The position numbers and the translations under genes were made by a program. Shown piece after piece: positions 44,025-52,343 of a DNA stretch of 64,000 nucleotides. Within the stretch, counting starts at the first letter, position 1. Every line of letters begins with the position of its first letter. Source of the DNA: JBKCUI01 sp052161625 (GTDB lineage: Bacteria; Planctomycetota; Planctomycetia; Pirellulales; Pirellulaceae); NCBI GenBank assembly GCA_052161625.1, contig CP197412.1; one strand, 5' to 3'. The notes beneath the pieces were generated by a model, which saw nothing but the letters and a program-made list of their open reading frames with translations, was not told the DNA's origin and ran no database searches.

Positions 44025-45227
44025 ATGCAATTCGATCGACGCTCTTTTGTCCGATGTATCAGCACGACTCTCTTAAGCAGCGCGCTGGCGCCCGCTCTCT
44101 CCTTTGCGGACCGATCCTTGCTCGGCAACTCCAACCGGACCGACGAATCCCCAATCGAGATCCTCGATTTGCGAGTGATCAGCTGGAAAGCCCCCCTCTA
44201 CCACGGATGGCCTACGTTGGCTCGCCGCGCCAACGGAGAACTCATGCTGGCCTTTTCGGGTGGCCGAGAAACACACGTTTGTCCCTTTGGACGTGTCGAG
44301 TGGATGCGATCGAAAGACAACGGCTTGACTTGGAGCTGGCCCCAAGTCCTCTACGATGGCCCGATCGATGACCGCGATGCTGGTGTTCTCGAAACACCCA
44401 AAGGGAGCTTGCTCGTTACCACCTTCACCTCTCTCGCTTACGAACCGATCCTCCAAAAGGCAGAAACCGCCAAGCCGGGTCAGCCAGGCGCATTTGCAGA
44501 CCCAAAACTTCTATTGGAATGGCAAGCCGTCCATCATCGGATCGACGAGGCTGCCAGGAAAAAAGAGCTGGGCTGCTATATGCTCCGCTCGACCGATGGC
44601 GGTGTCACTTGGTCGAACCGCTATCGCGTCCCTTGCAATAGCCCTCACGGTCCTATCCCGCTCGCCGACGGCCGGCTGCTCTATGCGGGGAAAGATCTTT
44701 GGGGCGATGATCAGGTGGGTCTTTGGCATTCGAGCGACGATGGGCTCACCTGGGAGTTGCTGGCTCCCATTCCCGTTCGCCCCGGAGACAGCGCTAGCAA
44801 CTATCACGAATTGCATGCCGTCCAAGCGGCCGATGGCACGATTATTTGCCACGTTCGAAACCACAACAAAGCCAATGCAAACGAAACGTTGCAGTGCGAA
44901 TCGACCGATGGCGGACGAACTTGGTCGATGCTTCATAGCATCGGCGTTTGGGGGCTTCCGTCCCATTTAATGAAGATGCGATCGGGCCGGCTTGTTATGA
45001 CCTACGGCTATCGCCGAAAACCGCTCGGAAACCAAATGCGATTCAGCGACGACCACGGCAAGTCGTGGAGCGATGCGGTCATTCTGTCAGGGGATGGAGT
45101 CTCAGGAGATCTGGGCTACCCCTCAACCGTCGAGTGCGACGATGGCACGATGGTAACCGCTTGGTACGAAAAGCTCGCCGACTCCCCCCTCGCGCAGCTG
45201 CGTCAAGCTCGATGGAAGTGGCGGTAG
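44025..45227 (+). CDS. Secreted BNR-repeat sialidase-like protein
   Basis: This 400-residue protein starts with a twin-arginine signal (FDRRSFVRCISTTLLSSALA). It carries five Asp-box repeats, SxDxGxTW-type: SKDNGLTW, STDGGVTW, SSDDGLTW, STDGGRTW and SDDHGKSW, the marks of a six-bladed sialidase propeller. An upstream Arg-containing motif and HAVQAADGTIICHVRNH fit the fold; the tyrosine/glutamate pair of true sialidases was not placed. Probable hydrolase of an exported glycan; the substrate is unknown. It is divergent from the dehydrogenase gene; the starts are about 165 bp apart. Confidence 0.85.
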   Translation: MQFDRRSFVRCISTTLLSSALAPALSFADRSLLGNSNRTDESPIEILDLRVISWKAPLYHGWPTLARRANGELMLAFSGGRETHVCPFGRVEWMRSKDNGLTWSWPQVLYDGPIDDRDAGVLETPKGSLLVTTFTSLAYEPILQKAETAKPGQPGAFADPKLLLEWQAVHHRIDEAARKKELGCYMLRSTDGGVTWSNRYRVPCNSPHGPIPLADGRLLYAGKDLWGDDQVGLWHSSDDGLTWELLAPIPVRPGDSASNYHELHAVQAADGTIICHVRNHNKANANETLQCESTDGGRTWSMLHSIGVWGLPSHLMKMRSGRLVMTYGYRRKPLGNQMRFSDDHGKSWSDAVILSGDGVSGDLGYPSTVECDDGTMVTAWYEKLADSPLAQLRQARWKWR

Positions 45228-45380
45228 CTTCGCTAACTTTCGCTAGCATTGATTCGGGCGAAATACGAAAAGCTCGAATCCATCTTGCGTCTGCCGGAGG
45301 CGAAGACCGACAATCGCGGCGAGGAAGGGTCTAGGAGTGCACTTCCCAAACTCGATCGTCGCCAATCCATTCGGGTCACG

Positions 45381-47222
45381 ATGGCCGCTGCGCAAACGTC
45401 CGGAAACTCAGTATTCCATGAAGGTACAGGACCGGTCTATCGAGAAAGGCCGGATCGCTGGGACCATCCTATGGATCCTGAGATGTTGCAGCGCGATCTG
45501 TCATGGATCGTGACAACCCCACCCTTCGATCAGCTCAACCTCGATTCCTTCGCATCGGTCGGGTCCCTCGAACAGATTTTACGACATGATGCCAAGATCA
45601 CTCGGTACGAACCGGGCGATCTCATCATCCGCGAAGGGAATTACGGGAGCAGCGCTTATCTCGTTCTGCGCGGGTCGGTTAGAGCCTTCCTCGTATCCCT
45701 GTGGCCGGACCTATCTCCCGACGCATCCACAACCTCCTCGTGGTGGACTCTCCTGCGTCAAACGCTCGGAATGGAGCCGCCGAAGCGTCCTTCTACGTCC
45801 CCCATTGGTATCGATCTGGAAAAGCGTTCGCAGAGCCGCGTGAATTCGAAACCAACCACACCCCGCCCTCTCTCACCACCCACCGAGTCGGTCGGAACAC
45901 GGGAAGGCAAAAGCTGTGTCTTCCTACAAGACATCGAGGCGGTTCTAACCGATTACCAATCGGAATCGCTGAACGCGGGCACCCTTTTCGGAGAAATGGC
46001 AGCGATCACCCGAACCCCCCACCGCTTCACGGTGATGGCGGAAGTTCCAACGGTGGTTTTAGAGATTCGCTGGCAAGGACTTCGCTTGCTGCGCCGAGAT
46101 TCGGGATTCCGGGACTTCTTGGACGAACGCTATCGTACCGCAGGACTGCATCGGCATTTGCGTGAAACACCTCTCTTTCGTTTCGTCGATGATGATTCGA
46201 TCAGCGCGATCGTCGCCGATACTCGTCTGGAATCGTACGGGGACATGGAATGGTTTGCCGAGTACAAGGAAATCGCGGACCGTGACCTGAACGAACGAAT
46301 TGAGAGAGAGACACGGATCGCGCAGGAGAGCAAACCAGCCAACGATCTCTTCTTGATCCGCGCAGGATTCGCTCGAGTTAGTTTTGAACGGGGTAATGGC
46401 CACCAAACGCTCGCGTATCTCGGACGGGGACAAATGTTTGGCCTCGAAGAACTTACCCATCGATTCCTTCATCCAACCCTTTCTCCGCTCCCTTACCAAA
46501 CTTCGCTCCGCGCGCTTGGATTTGTCGATGTCCTCCGCATTCCTGCCGAACGGTTCCTAGCTTCGGTGCTCTCGCAAGTTCGGAAATCCGAGCTGCCCAG
46601 TCCCATCGACACTCCTCGTTATGACCATCGCGGCCGAGTCGTCCCAGAAGTCCATCACCTGCAGTCAACTCGTCAGATCGATTCCTCCTTCATCGAATTC
46701 CTCGTCGACGAACGGATCATGAATGGTCAGCAGACGATGGCAATCGACTTGAATTGCTGCACGGGCTGTGATGAATGCGTCAAGGCATGCGCGGCGACTC
46801 ATCAGGAGATACCTCGTTTTCATCGAACGGGTCCGCAGTTTGGAAGATTTCAATTCCCTCATGCGTGCATGCACTGCGTCGATCCAGTTTGTATGATCGG
46901 CTGCCCAACCGGGGCGATCCACCGCAACACCACTACCGGTGTCGTCTCGATCAAAGAAGACATTTGCATCGGTTGCAAGACCTGTGCCGAGAGCTGCCCT
47001 TATGACAACATTGACATGCTCGAACGGAAGGAAAGGGATGGACGCGCTATCCTGGATCAAACGAGCGGACTGCCAATTCTCAAAGCATCGAAGTGTGATC
47101 TGTGCCAATCACTACCATCGGGTCCCGCATGCCAGCAGGCCTGCCCACATCAAGCTCTCTTTCGTTTGAATACGAGCGATGTGACGTCCCTCTCTAGCCT
47201 GCTCGTGGAAAGACCTTCGTAA
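45381..47222 (+). CDS. Cyclic nucleotide-binding domain / polyferredoxin fusion
   Basis: The 613-residue call starts at the ATG at 45381; a TTG at 45249 would add 44 residues of unconvincing sequence. The first Crp-like domain covers about 55-245, with EPGDLIIREGNYGSSAYLVLRG and the phosphate-binding-cassette-like FGEMAAITRTPHRFTV; it contains a long Ser/Thr/Pro insertion. A second, degenerate Crp-like domain lies at about 255-415. The C-terminal 190 residues hold four Cys clusters: CCTGCDECVKAC, CMHCVDPVCMIGCPTGA, CIGCKTCAESCP and CDLCQ...CQQACP, as in DmsB/HybA-type 4x[4Fe-4S] electron-transfer subunits. No signal peptide is visible, so it is cytoplasmic. The stop lies one base before the membrane protein gene. 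Confidence 0.88.
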   Translation: MAAAQTSGNSVFHEGTGPVYRERPDRWDHPMDPEMLQRDLSWIVTTPPFDQLNLDSFASVGSLEQILRHDAKITRYEPGDLIIREGNYGSSAYLVLRGSVRAFLVSLWPDLSPDASTTSSWWTLLRQTLGMEPPKRPSTSPIGIDLEKRSQSRVNSKPTTPRPLSPPTESVGTREGKSCVFLQDIEAVLTDYQSESLNAGTLFGEMAAITRTPHRFTVMAEVPTVVLEIRWQGLRLLRRDSGFRDFLDERYRTAGLHRHLRETPLFRFVDDDSISAIVADTRLESYGDMEWFAEYKEIADRDLNERIERETRIAQESKPANDLFLIRAGFARVSFERGNGHQTLAYLGRGQMFGLEELTHRFLHPTLSPLPYQTSLRALGFVDVLRIPAERFLASVLSQVRKSELPSPIDTPRYDHRGRVVPEVHHLQSTRQIDSSFIEFLVDERIMNGQQTMAIDLNCCTGCDECVKACAATHQEIPRFHRTGPQFGRFQFPHACMHCVDPVCMIGCPTGAIHRNTTTGVVSIKEDICIGCKTCAESCPYDNIDMLERKERDGRAILDQTSGLPILKASKCDLCQSLPSGPACQQACPHQALFRLNTSDVTSLSSLLVERPS

Positions 47223-47223
47223 G

Positions 47224-48111
47224 ATGTCCACCTATCCGATCACTCCTTCCCCCGACCTGAATACCGGCTCGTCAGCTTCGGCGATCCAGTCGCTACCGAA
47301 GCCGATACGGTCCTGGTTGGTGCGTGCTCTGTTCGTGGGTGGGTTCGTCCTATCTCTCGTTGTTTATAAAACTTGGATCGAATCGAGACTCGGCAATGAA
47401 TCTTTCGCGACCGGTTACGTATTAAGTTTCACCTGCCTCGGCTTGTGTGCTCTGGGCATTCGTAAACGCCTTTACGGTTTCTCATTAGGTCCCGTTGCGT
47501 CTTGGCAATCTGCACATCACTTCCTGGGAATACTCTGCCTATTTGCCTATTGCCTTCATGCAGGGTTCATTACCAACGGATGGCTTGAATCCATCCTGGC
47601 CATCCTCTTCTGGGTCATCCTCGCGACGGGAATGATCAGTTGGTACATCAACAAACGAGGGCCGCGACTCCTACAAGCAGCCGGCAAAGCTATCTTGCCG
47701 AGCGATATTCCCAACGCAAAAAACGAGGTGATGGACCGAGCCTACCATGTCGCTCTCCGGTCGGCAGGCAACACCCGATCGAGCGCCATCGCGGATCTTT
47801 ATCGCAATCGATTGGAGGATTTCTTTCGAAAGCCACGATCTCTGTGGTACCGGGTTTCCCCTCATGGACGAGGACGCCGCCGGCTCCTTGCCGAATTGGA
47901 TCGCTTAAGTCGATATCTCGATCCCGTGGGACTAGAACTGCGAAGAGAAATGCAATCCTGTATCGAAAAGCGGGACGACCTCGACTTTCAAGAAGCGATT
48001 CAACAGCGAATCCGCTTTTGGGCCGCATTCCATAGCTGTTTGCTAGGCGCGTTTTTGGTTGTTGCTGTTTTTCACGTCATCCTCGCGCACTTCTTTTCAA
48101 GCCATTGGTAA
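47224..48111 (+). CDS. Membrane protein, probable b-type cytochrome subunit
   Basis: This 295-residue protein has hydrophobic segments at about 32-48, 62-80, 95-115, 120-140 and 265-290. His residues are spaced as haem ligands: SAHHFLGILCLFAYCLHAG in one helix and FHSCLLGAFLVVAVFHVILAHFF in the last. The cytoplasmic or periplasmic loop of about 120 residues is charged (RNRLEDFFRKP, RRRLLAELDRL). A role as b-haem quinone or electron-transfer anchor between the ferredoxin protein and the decahaem cytochrome is inferred from position and histidines only. The family was not recognised. Confidence 0.75.
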   Translation: MSTYPITPSPDLNTGSSASAIQSLPKPIRSWLVRALFVGGFVLSLVVYKTWIESRLGNESFATGYVLSFTCLGLCALGIRKRLYGFSLGPVASWQSAHHFLGILCLFAYCLHAGFITNGWLESILAILFWVILATGMISWYINKRGPRLLQAAGKAILPSDIPNAKNEVMDRAYHVALRSAGNTRSSAIADLYRNRLEDFFRKPRSLWYRVSPHGRGRRRLLAELDRLSRYLDPVGLELRREMQSCIEKRDDLDFQEAIQQRIRFWAAFHSCLLGAFLVVAVFHVILAHFFSSHW

Positions 48112-48144
48112 ATGAATAGCTCGGTGCAATGAATAACTCGGTGC
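48111..48144. repeat. 17-bp tandem duplication around the decahaem start codon
   Basis: AATGAATAGCTCGGTGC is followed at once by AATGAATAACTCGGTGC (one difference). Each unit contains an ATG. The first ATG opens a six-codon frame that ends in a TGA overlapping the second ATG, the start of the decahaem gene. Confidence 0.8.
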
Positions 48145-50255
48145 CAAAAAACGCGACTTGGAGCAGATCGATTCAACTGGGGACCACCTCGCTTGTCGCT
48201 CTAGTCCTGCTCGCCATGCTTCCTTCATGGAGACAGCAGACGGGTTTAGCCCCGGGGCCACTATCGCACGCCCACGCTCAATTGCTAACTTCTCAGGCGA
48301 CTCCTGGCTCTCCAACGATTGACGCAAAATCGCGCTGCGCGGCGTGCCACCCCAATGCAGCAATGGAGAGCGATCTCTCGATGATTCGAGCCGTTCATTC
48401 CGTCGAGCACCCCATCGGCGTTGGAGCGCAATCGCAACTTTGCCTTCAATGTCACGCAGAGAAGATGCCAAACGCAATCGCAGGCACGCCTCACGATTTG
48501 ATCGGCAGCGACTTGCAGGCGCTGCTCCATTCGGTCTCGCAACCCGCACCATCGGATCGCTCCAAGAATACGATGGAGTGCTCGCAGTGCCACCGTGAGC
48601 ATCAAGGACCGAACGAAGACCTCCGGAGCATCACCTCCGCGCGCTGTCAGTCGTGCCATCGCAAGACGTTTGACTCGTTCTCGGACGGGCACCCGGAATT
48701 CGTGAACTATCCCTCCCCTATCCCGCGCAGCATCCCTTTCGATCATGGAAAACATCGCGACGAATACTTTGCAAAGAAACAAGCCAACTTCGATTGCAAA
48801 GCCTGCCATCAGTCGGATGACAGCTCCGGGGTGGTAGGAAATATCTACCGAAGCGTTTCCTTCGAACGCGCATGTGCTTCCTGCCATTTGGAACCGCTTC
48901 AAAGCAGTAGCGGCGACGGGACAATCGTGCTGCAGCTACCCAGTTTCCAACGATCCCTGATCGAACAGGCAGGACTCGAACTTGGGCCCTGGCCTGATTC
49001 TGCCAGCCAAATCATGGATGGCGAGATTTCGCCCTTATGGCAAGCCTTGATCGCAAGCCAACCCGATGGCGGTGCTCTGCTGAAGGCGTTGCCGACCAGC
49101 AAACGTGTGCAAGACATCGACGTTCGCGAAAAGCTTCAATTGGAGCTCATCGTCAAGCTGGCGTCGACCATGCGGGATGCATTGCAGCGTTGGACCGAGG
49201 ACGGTCAATCCTCCTTTCGAAGCACTATCGCACACGATACCGACCCGTTTTTCTCACACCTCGACACGATTCCACATTCACCTCGCGCTGTTGGCGCGGA
49301 TCCCATTCCTCCGACTTTCGCGTCGCTCACTTTGGCGAAGCCGACGCTAACGCCGCGAGACCAGTGGCTCGATCGCATCGCTTCGGGGATCCCGACTGAT
49401 TTGATACGGGATGCTTATAGTCGCTGGTTTGCCAGCGCCTCCCAAAGCCATCCGATGAGCCAACGCATTCGACAACCCAGTCCATCGTTGGCCAAGGCTC
49501 GCATGCAACCCCCTCGTGACGATGACGATCTCTTGCTACCAGGCAACGATGATTTGCTCCCAGCAGGCGAAAATCTGCTGGAAGGCCCCTCGGCAGTCAA
49601 TATCACCCCTGAAAAGCCGAACGTAGAACCGCTCAAAACATGGAAGCACATGCCTTTTGGCGGCTGGATGCTCGATGACTCACGTGTAGCACTCATCTAT
49701 ATCCCTCAGCCTCACGCCGACCCTTGGCTCAGTCGGTGGCTTGAATGGCAATCCATCCGCAGTCGCACTCCCTCGCAGCCTCCTGCCCCCTCGATCGATC
49801 TCGGTGCATCGATGCGCTTAGAAAAACAATGCTTCCAATGCCATAACATTGCAATGGATAGCTTGGTCAGCAGTCCGATCCCCAATGCGGCGTGGAAGAT
49901 TCAACAGCGGTCGGCATCGACCAAGCGTATCACTCGGTTCGACCACACTCCCCACCTCACGATCACATCCTTGAGGAATTGTGAGGCCTGCCACGTTTTA
50001 ACGCCCGCTTCCCAAGCAAAGTCAAGGGTTGGGTCGCAAGGCTGGTCCGAGCAAGGGAGGACCGTCCATCACGAGTTTCAAACGATGAACAAAGCAGACT
50101 GCGCACGTTGCCATGAACGCCAATCCGCCGGCGATCAATGTACCCAGTGCCATCACTATCACGTTCACCAATTCGAGCCAGCGGATCCAACATACCTCCC
50201 CCCACCCATGCTCGGGGCGCGTGAACCATCGTCCACGATTCGACTTGCCCGTTAG
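48129..50255 (+). CDS. Secreted decahaem c-type cytochrome
   Basis: The 708-residue protein has an N-terminal hydrophobic signal segment (TSLVALVLLAMLP) and ten CxxCH haem motifs: CAACH, CLQCH, CSQCH, CQSCH, CKACH, CASCH in the first 260 residues, and CFQCH, CEACH, CARCH, CTQCH in the last 150. The central 300 residues lack hemes and contain a charged, Asp-rich DDDDLLLPGNDDLL stretch. All motifs are followed by His as required. It is the exported terminus of the probable electron conduit with the two genes upstream; the acceptor or donor is unknown. The start sits in a tandem duplication. Its stop overlaps the convergent protease stop by 4 bp. Confidence 0.9.
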   Translation: MNNSVPKNATWSRSIQLGTTSLVALVLLAMLPSWRQQTGLAPGPLSHAHAQLLTSQATPGSPTIDAKSRCAACHPNAAMESDLSMIRAVHSVEHPIGVGAQSQLCLQCHAEKMPNAIAGTPHDLIGSDLQALLHSVSQPAPSDRSKNTMECSQCHREHQGPNEDLRSITSARCQSCHRKTFDSFSDGHPEFVNYPSPIPRSIPFDHGKHRDEYFAKKQANFDCKACHQSDDSSGVVGNIYRSVSFERACASCHLEPLQSSSGDGTIVLQLPSFQRSLIEQAGLELGPWPDSASQIMDGEISPLWQALIASQPDGGALLKALPTSKRVQDIDVREKLQLELIVKLASTMRDALQRWTEDGQSSFRSTIAHDTDPFFSHLDTIPHSPRAVGADPIPPTFASLTLAKPTLTPRDQWLDRIASGIPTDLIRDAYSRWFASASQSHPMSQRIRQPSPSLAKARMQPPRDDDDLLLPGNDDLLPAGENLLEGPSAVNITPEKPNVEPLKTWKHMPFGGWMLDDSRVALIYIPQPHADPWLSRWLEWQSIRSRTPSQPPAPSIDLGASMRLEKQCFQCHNIAMDSLVSSPIPNAAWKIQQRSASTKRITRFDHTPHLTITSLRNCEACHVLTPASQAKSRVGSQGWSEQGRTVHHEFQTMNKADCARCHERQSAGDQCTQCHHYHVHQFEPADPTYLPPPMLGAREPSSTIRLAR

Positions 50256-51655
50256 CGCGAACGTCGTCGCCAAACACCACCTGCGACGGCGACGATGGAT
50301 AGGAGCCACAAGGTACCTGGCTCGGGAACAGCCGTGATGCGCCATGCCAATCCAAACCGGGTCGCGATGTCCGAGGATATCTCGAGGGCGTATCGACCGG
50401 AGGACAAATTCTTCAAGTAAAGATGCTCTACATTGTCTACCGCGCTATCGCTGAAAGCAACCAGCGAACCAATACCTGCACCAGAGGTTTCGTAGAGCCG
50501 CATACTCATATTCGCGATGGTGAATTCGTTGAGATCGAAATTACCGTTGGCGTCCTCATATTGAGAATTCCAAGTCAGTAGGATCGAAGCTTCGGAGATG
50601 CTACCTCCGGACGCCACCTCAAAAGTCCAGAACTGGTTGCTGTTGGATTGAGCCTCTCCTAAATCCCAACCATGAAGCCCACTATTCGTTGCGGGGAGAG
50701 TCGCGGTGCCATTGAACTCCCCCCCCTCGAGAATCTTGTAGCTGTTGTAAACATCCACCTCGCCCGCACCGAAGATGGAGTCCAAGGGACGGGTGCTGGT
50801 ATTCGACCAACCTGTGATCGACGACTTGTCCGCCCCCGCCATTATGATCGCCTTCATTGCCTCGGGAGCTCGCGCGTTGGCCATGTTCAAATTGTTGGCA
50901 GCGGAATGCAGGAATGTCGCCGTCGAGCTAACGATCGGAGTCGCAAAGCTGGTAGCTCCGTCGGGCGCGACAATGTCAGGCTTCGTTCTGCCGGTTACAC
51001 CGATGGTTGTCACCCCATAACTGTGATTTCCGTCTGTCCGACCGACGACGAGCGAGTTGTAGGATTGGCCGTATATTTGAGGCACCGCACCATTTCCATT
51101 GTTCAACGCAACCACATTGGTGAACGCATCGCGATTGATCGTGTAATCCATTCTGGCATTTGACTCCACTCCGGCACTGGTGGGATCCAAGTTCCCAATG
51201 TAGGAGTGATTCATCACCGCGACGTTCGTCGGAATTGGCTGAAGACCTGACGTTAACCCCTGCTGATTGAACACGAAGAATGAGGCGTCGTAGACATCGA
51301 CCTGCGAAACACTCGGCGCGATGCTCCATGTGTTTCCAACAAAATTCCTGGCGACAGTCGTCGCATGGGAGGATTGGGAAGGATCGGTTGCAGGCCCCAA
51401 ATTGTTAAACGATTTGGCAGCGAATTCTGGCGAACCGGTATTGGGAAAATAGGCCACACCGTCGCCGGAAGCCTCCACCAACCCGACGCGCAAACCTGCT
51501 CCCGTTGGGATAGCTATCCCGCGTCCATTCAGTTCTTGAACCAGTTTCGTGTAGCCAATCGCTGCCTGGTATTGAGCGCAAGCCCATGGCATCGGAGCCA
51601 TGGTCATCAGGGAAACGCCAAAGAAAGTAGCAAGCAATTTCGAGACGTTGAGCAT
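50252..51655 (-). CDS. Subtilase-like S8 family protein with PEP-CTERM anchor
   Basis: This 467-residue protein has a signal peptide (residues 1-28, ending in ACAQ). His97 (SSHATTVA), Asn149 region (MNHSYIGN) and Ser236 in GATSFATP match subtilase catalytic motifs. In place of the usual Asp, the motif VGLVEAS has Glu61. The C-terminal 26 residues, VPEPGTLWLLSIVAVAGGVWRRRSR, are a typical PEP-CTERM tail, which directs exosortase-dependent sorting to the cell surface. The central region is not unusual in length. Activity is uncertain. No exosortase gene is in this window. Confidence 0.85.
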   Translation of the reverse strand: MLNVSKLLATFFGVSLMTMAPMPWACAQYQAAIGYTKLVQELNGRGIAIPTGAGLRVGLVEASGDGVAYFPNTGSPEFAAKSFNNLGPATDPSQSSHATTVARNFVGNTWSIAPSVSQVDVYDASFFVFNQQGLTSGLQPIPTNVAVMNHSYIGNLDPTSAGVESNARMDYTINRDAFTNVVALNNGNGAVPQIYGQSYNSLVVGRTDGNHSYGVTTIGVTGRTKPDIVAPDGATSFATPIVSSTATFLHSAANNLNMANARAPEAMKAIIMAGADKSSITGWSNTSTRPLDSIFGAGEVDVYNSYKILEGGEFNGTATLPATNSGLHGWDLGEAQSNSNQFWTFEVASGGSISEASILLTWNSQYEDANGNFDLNEFTIANMSMRLYETSGAGIGSLVAFSDSAVDNVEHLYLKNLSSGRYALEISSDIATRFGLAWRITAVPEPGTLWLLSIVAVAGGVWRRRSR

Positions 51656-51800
51656 GGCTAGACCGTGTCATCCATCATGAGTCAGCGCAGGGAATAAAGC
51701 TCGGGCGACATCGGAGAGAAAGATCAAGTTTAATTGCAGACCTGGTCTGGGGCGAATGATTTCGGAAGACATTCGGCGGCCAGACAACTGAAACAGGTCT

Positions 51801-52232
51801 CTATTCCTTCCAAAACTCCCACCATTTCTTGTTGGGCTCGGTGACCTCGTGCATCGTAAACGTCGCTTTGGGTACTGTCCTCAATGGCTGCGTGGTATTC
51901 GTACTACTGGATCGCTGGCGCGGCGCCTGCATCCCAGGGTCGGTATCAGAAGCGTACTCGACCTTGAGTGTCACCGAACCGATTTGAATCAAGTCTCCTG
52001 GGATCAGTGAATGAATCGATTTGATTCGCTCGCCGTTGACGTAGGTGCCGTTCATGGAGCCCATGTCTCGAATCTGCAAGGCTTCGTCAGGTCCGAGTAG
52101 CAATTGACTATGCGAGCGACTGATGGAGGCGTCATCAATACAGACCTGCGCGTCCACGCTGCGCCCGATCACCGCGGGGAGTCGCAGATTCCAGCCATGA
52201 ACTTCGTCTAGCGAAACCAATCGGTAGTACAT
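51801..52232 (-). CDS. FHA domain protein
   Basis: The 143-residue protein starts at the ATG at 52232 (MYYRLVSLDE); a longer hydrophobic N-terminal extension (upstream to 52307) is rejected. The forkhead-associated domain covers about 20-95 with the phosphothreonine-binding residues VIGRSVDAQ, SRSHSQLLL and GSMNGTYVNG. FHA domains read phosphorylated threonine, so the partner is probably a Ser/Thr kinase substrate. A Pro/Ser/Thr linker and an acidic tail end it (KKWWEFWKE). Downstream, about 110 bp, of the TolC-like gene. Confidence 0.88.
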   Translation of the reverse strand: MYYRLVSLDEVHGWNLRLPAVIGRSVDAQVCIDDASISRSHSQLLLGPDEALQIRDMGSMNGTYVNGERIKSIHSLIPGDLIQIGSVTLKVEYASDTDPGMQAPRQRSSSTNTTQPLRTVPKATFTMHEVTEPNKKWWEFWKE

Positions 52233-52343
52233 GTCGAGTTCTTCCAGGACAAGGAAAAGAAGGAAGATCGGAAAAGAGAAGAAGACCGCACGAGAAACGC
52301 CTCGCACGGTCGTCCAATTGTAAGTCGAACGACGGTGAAATGG

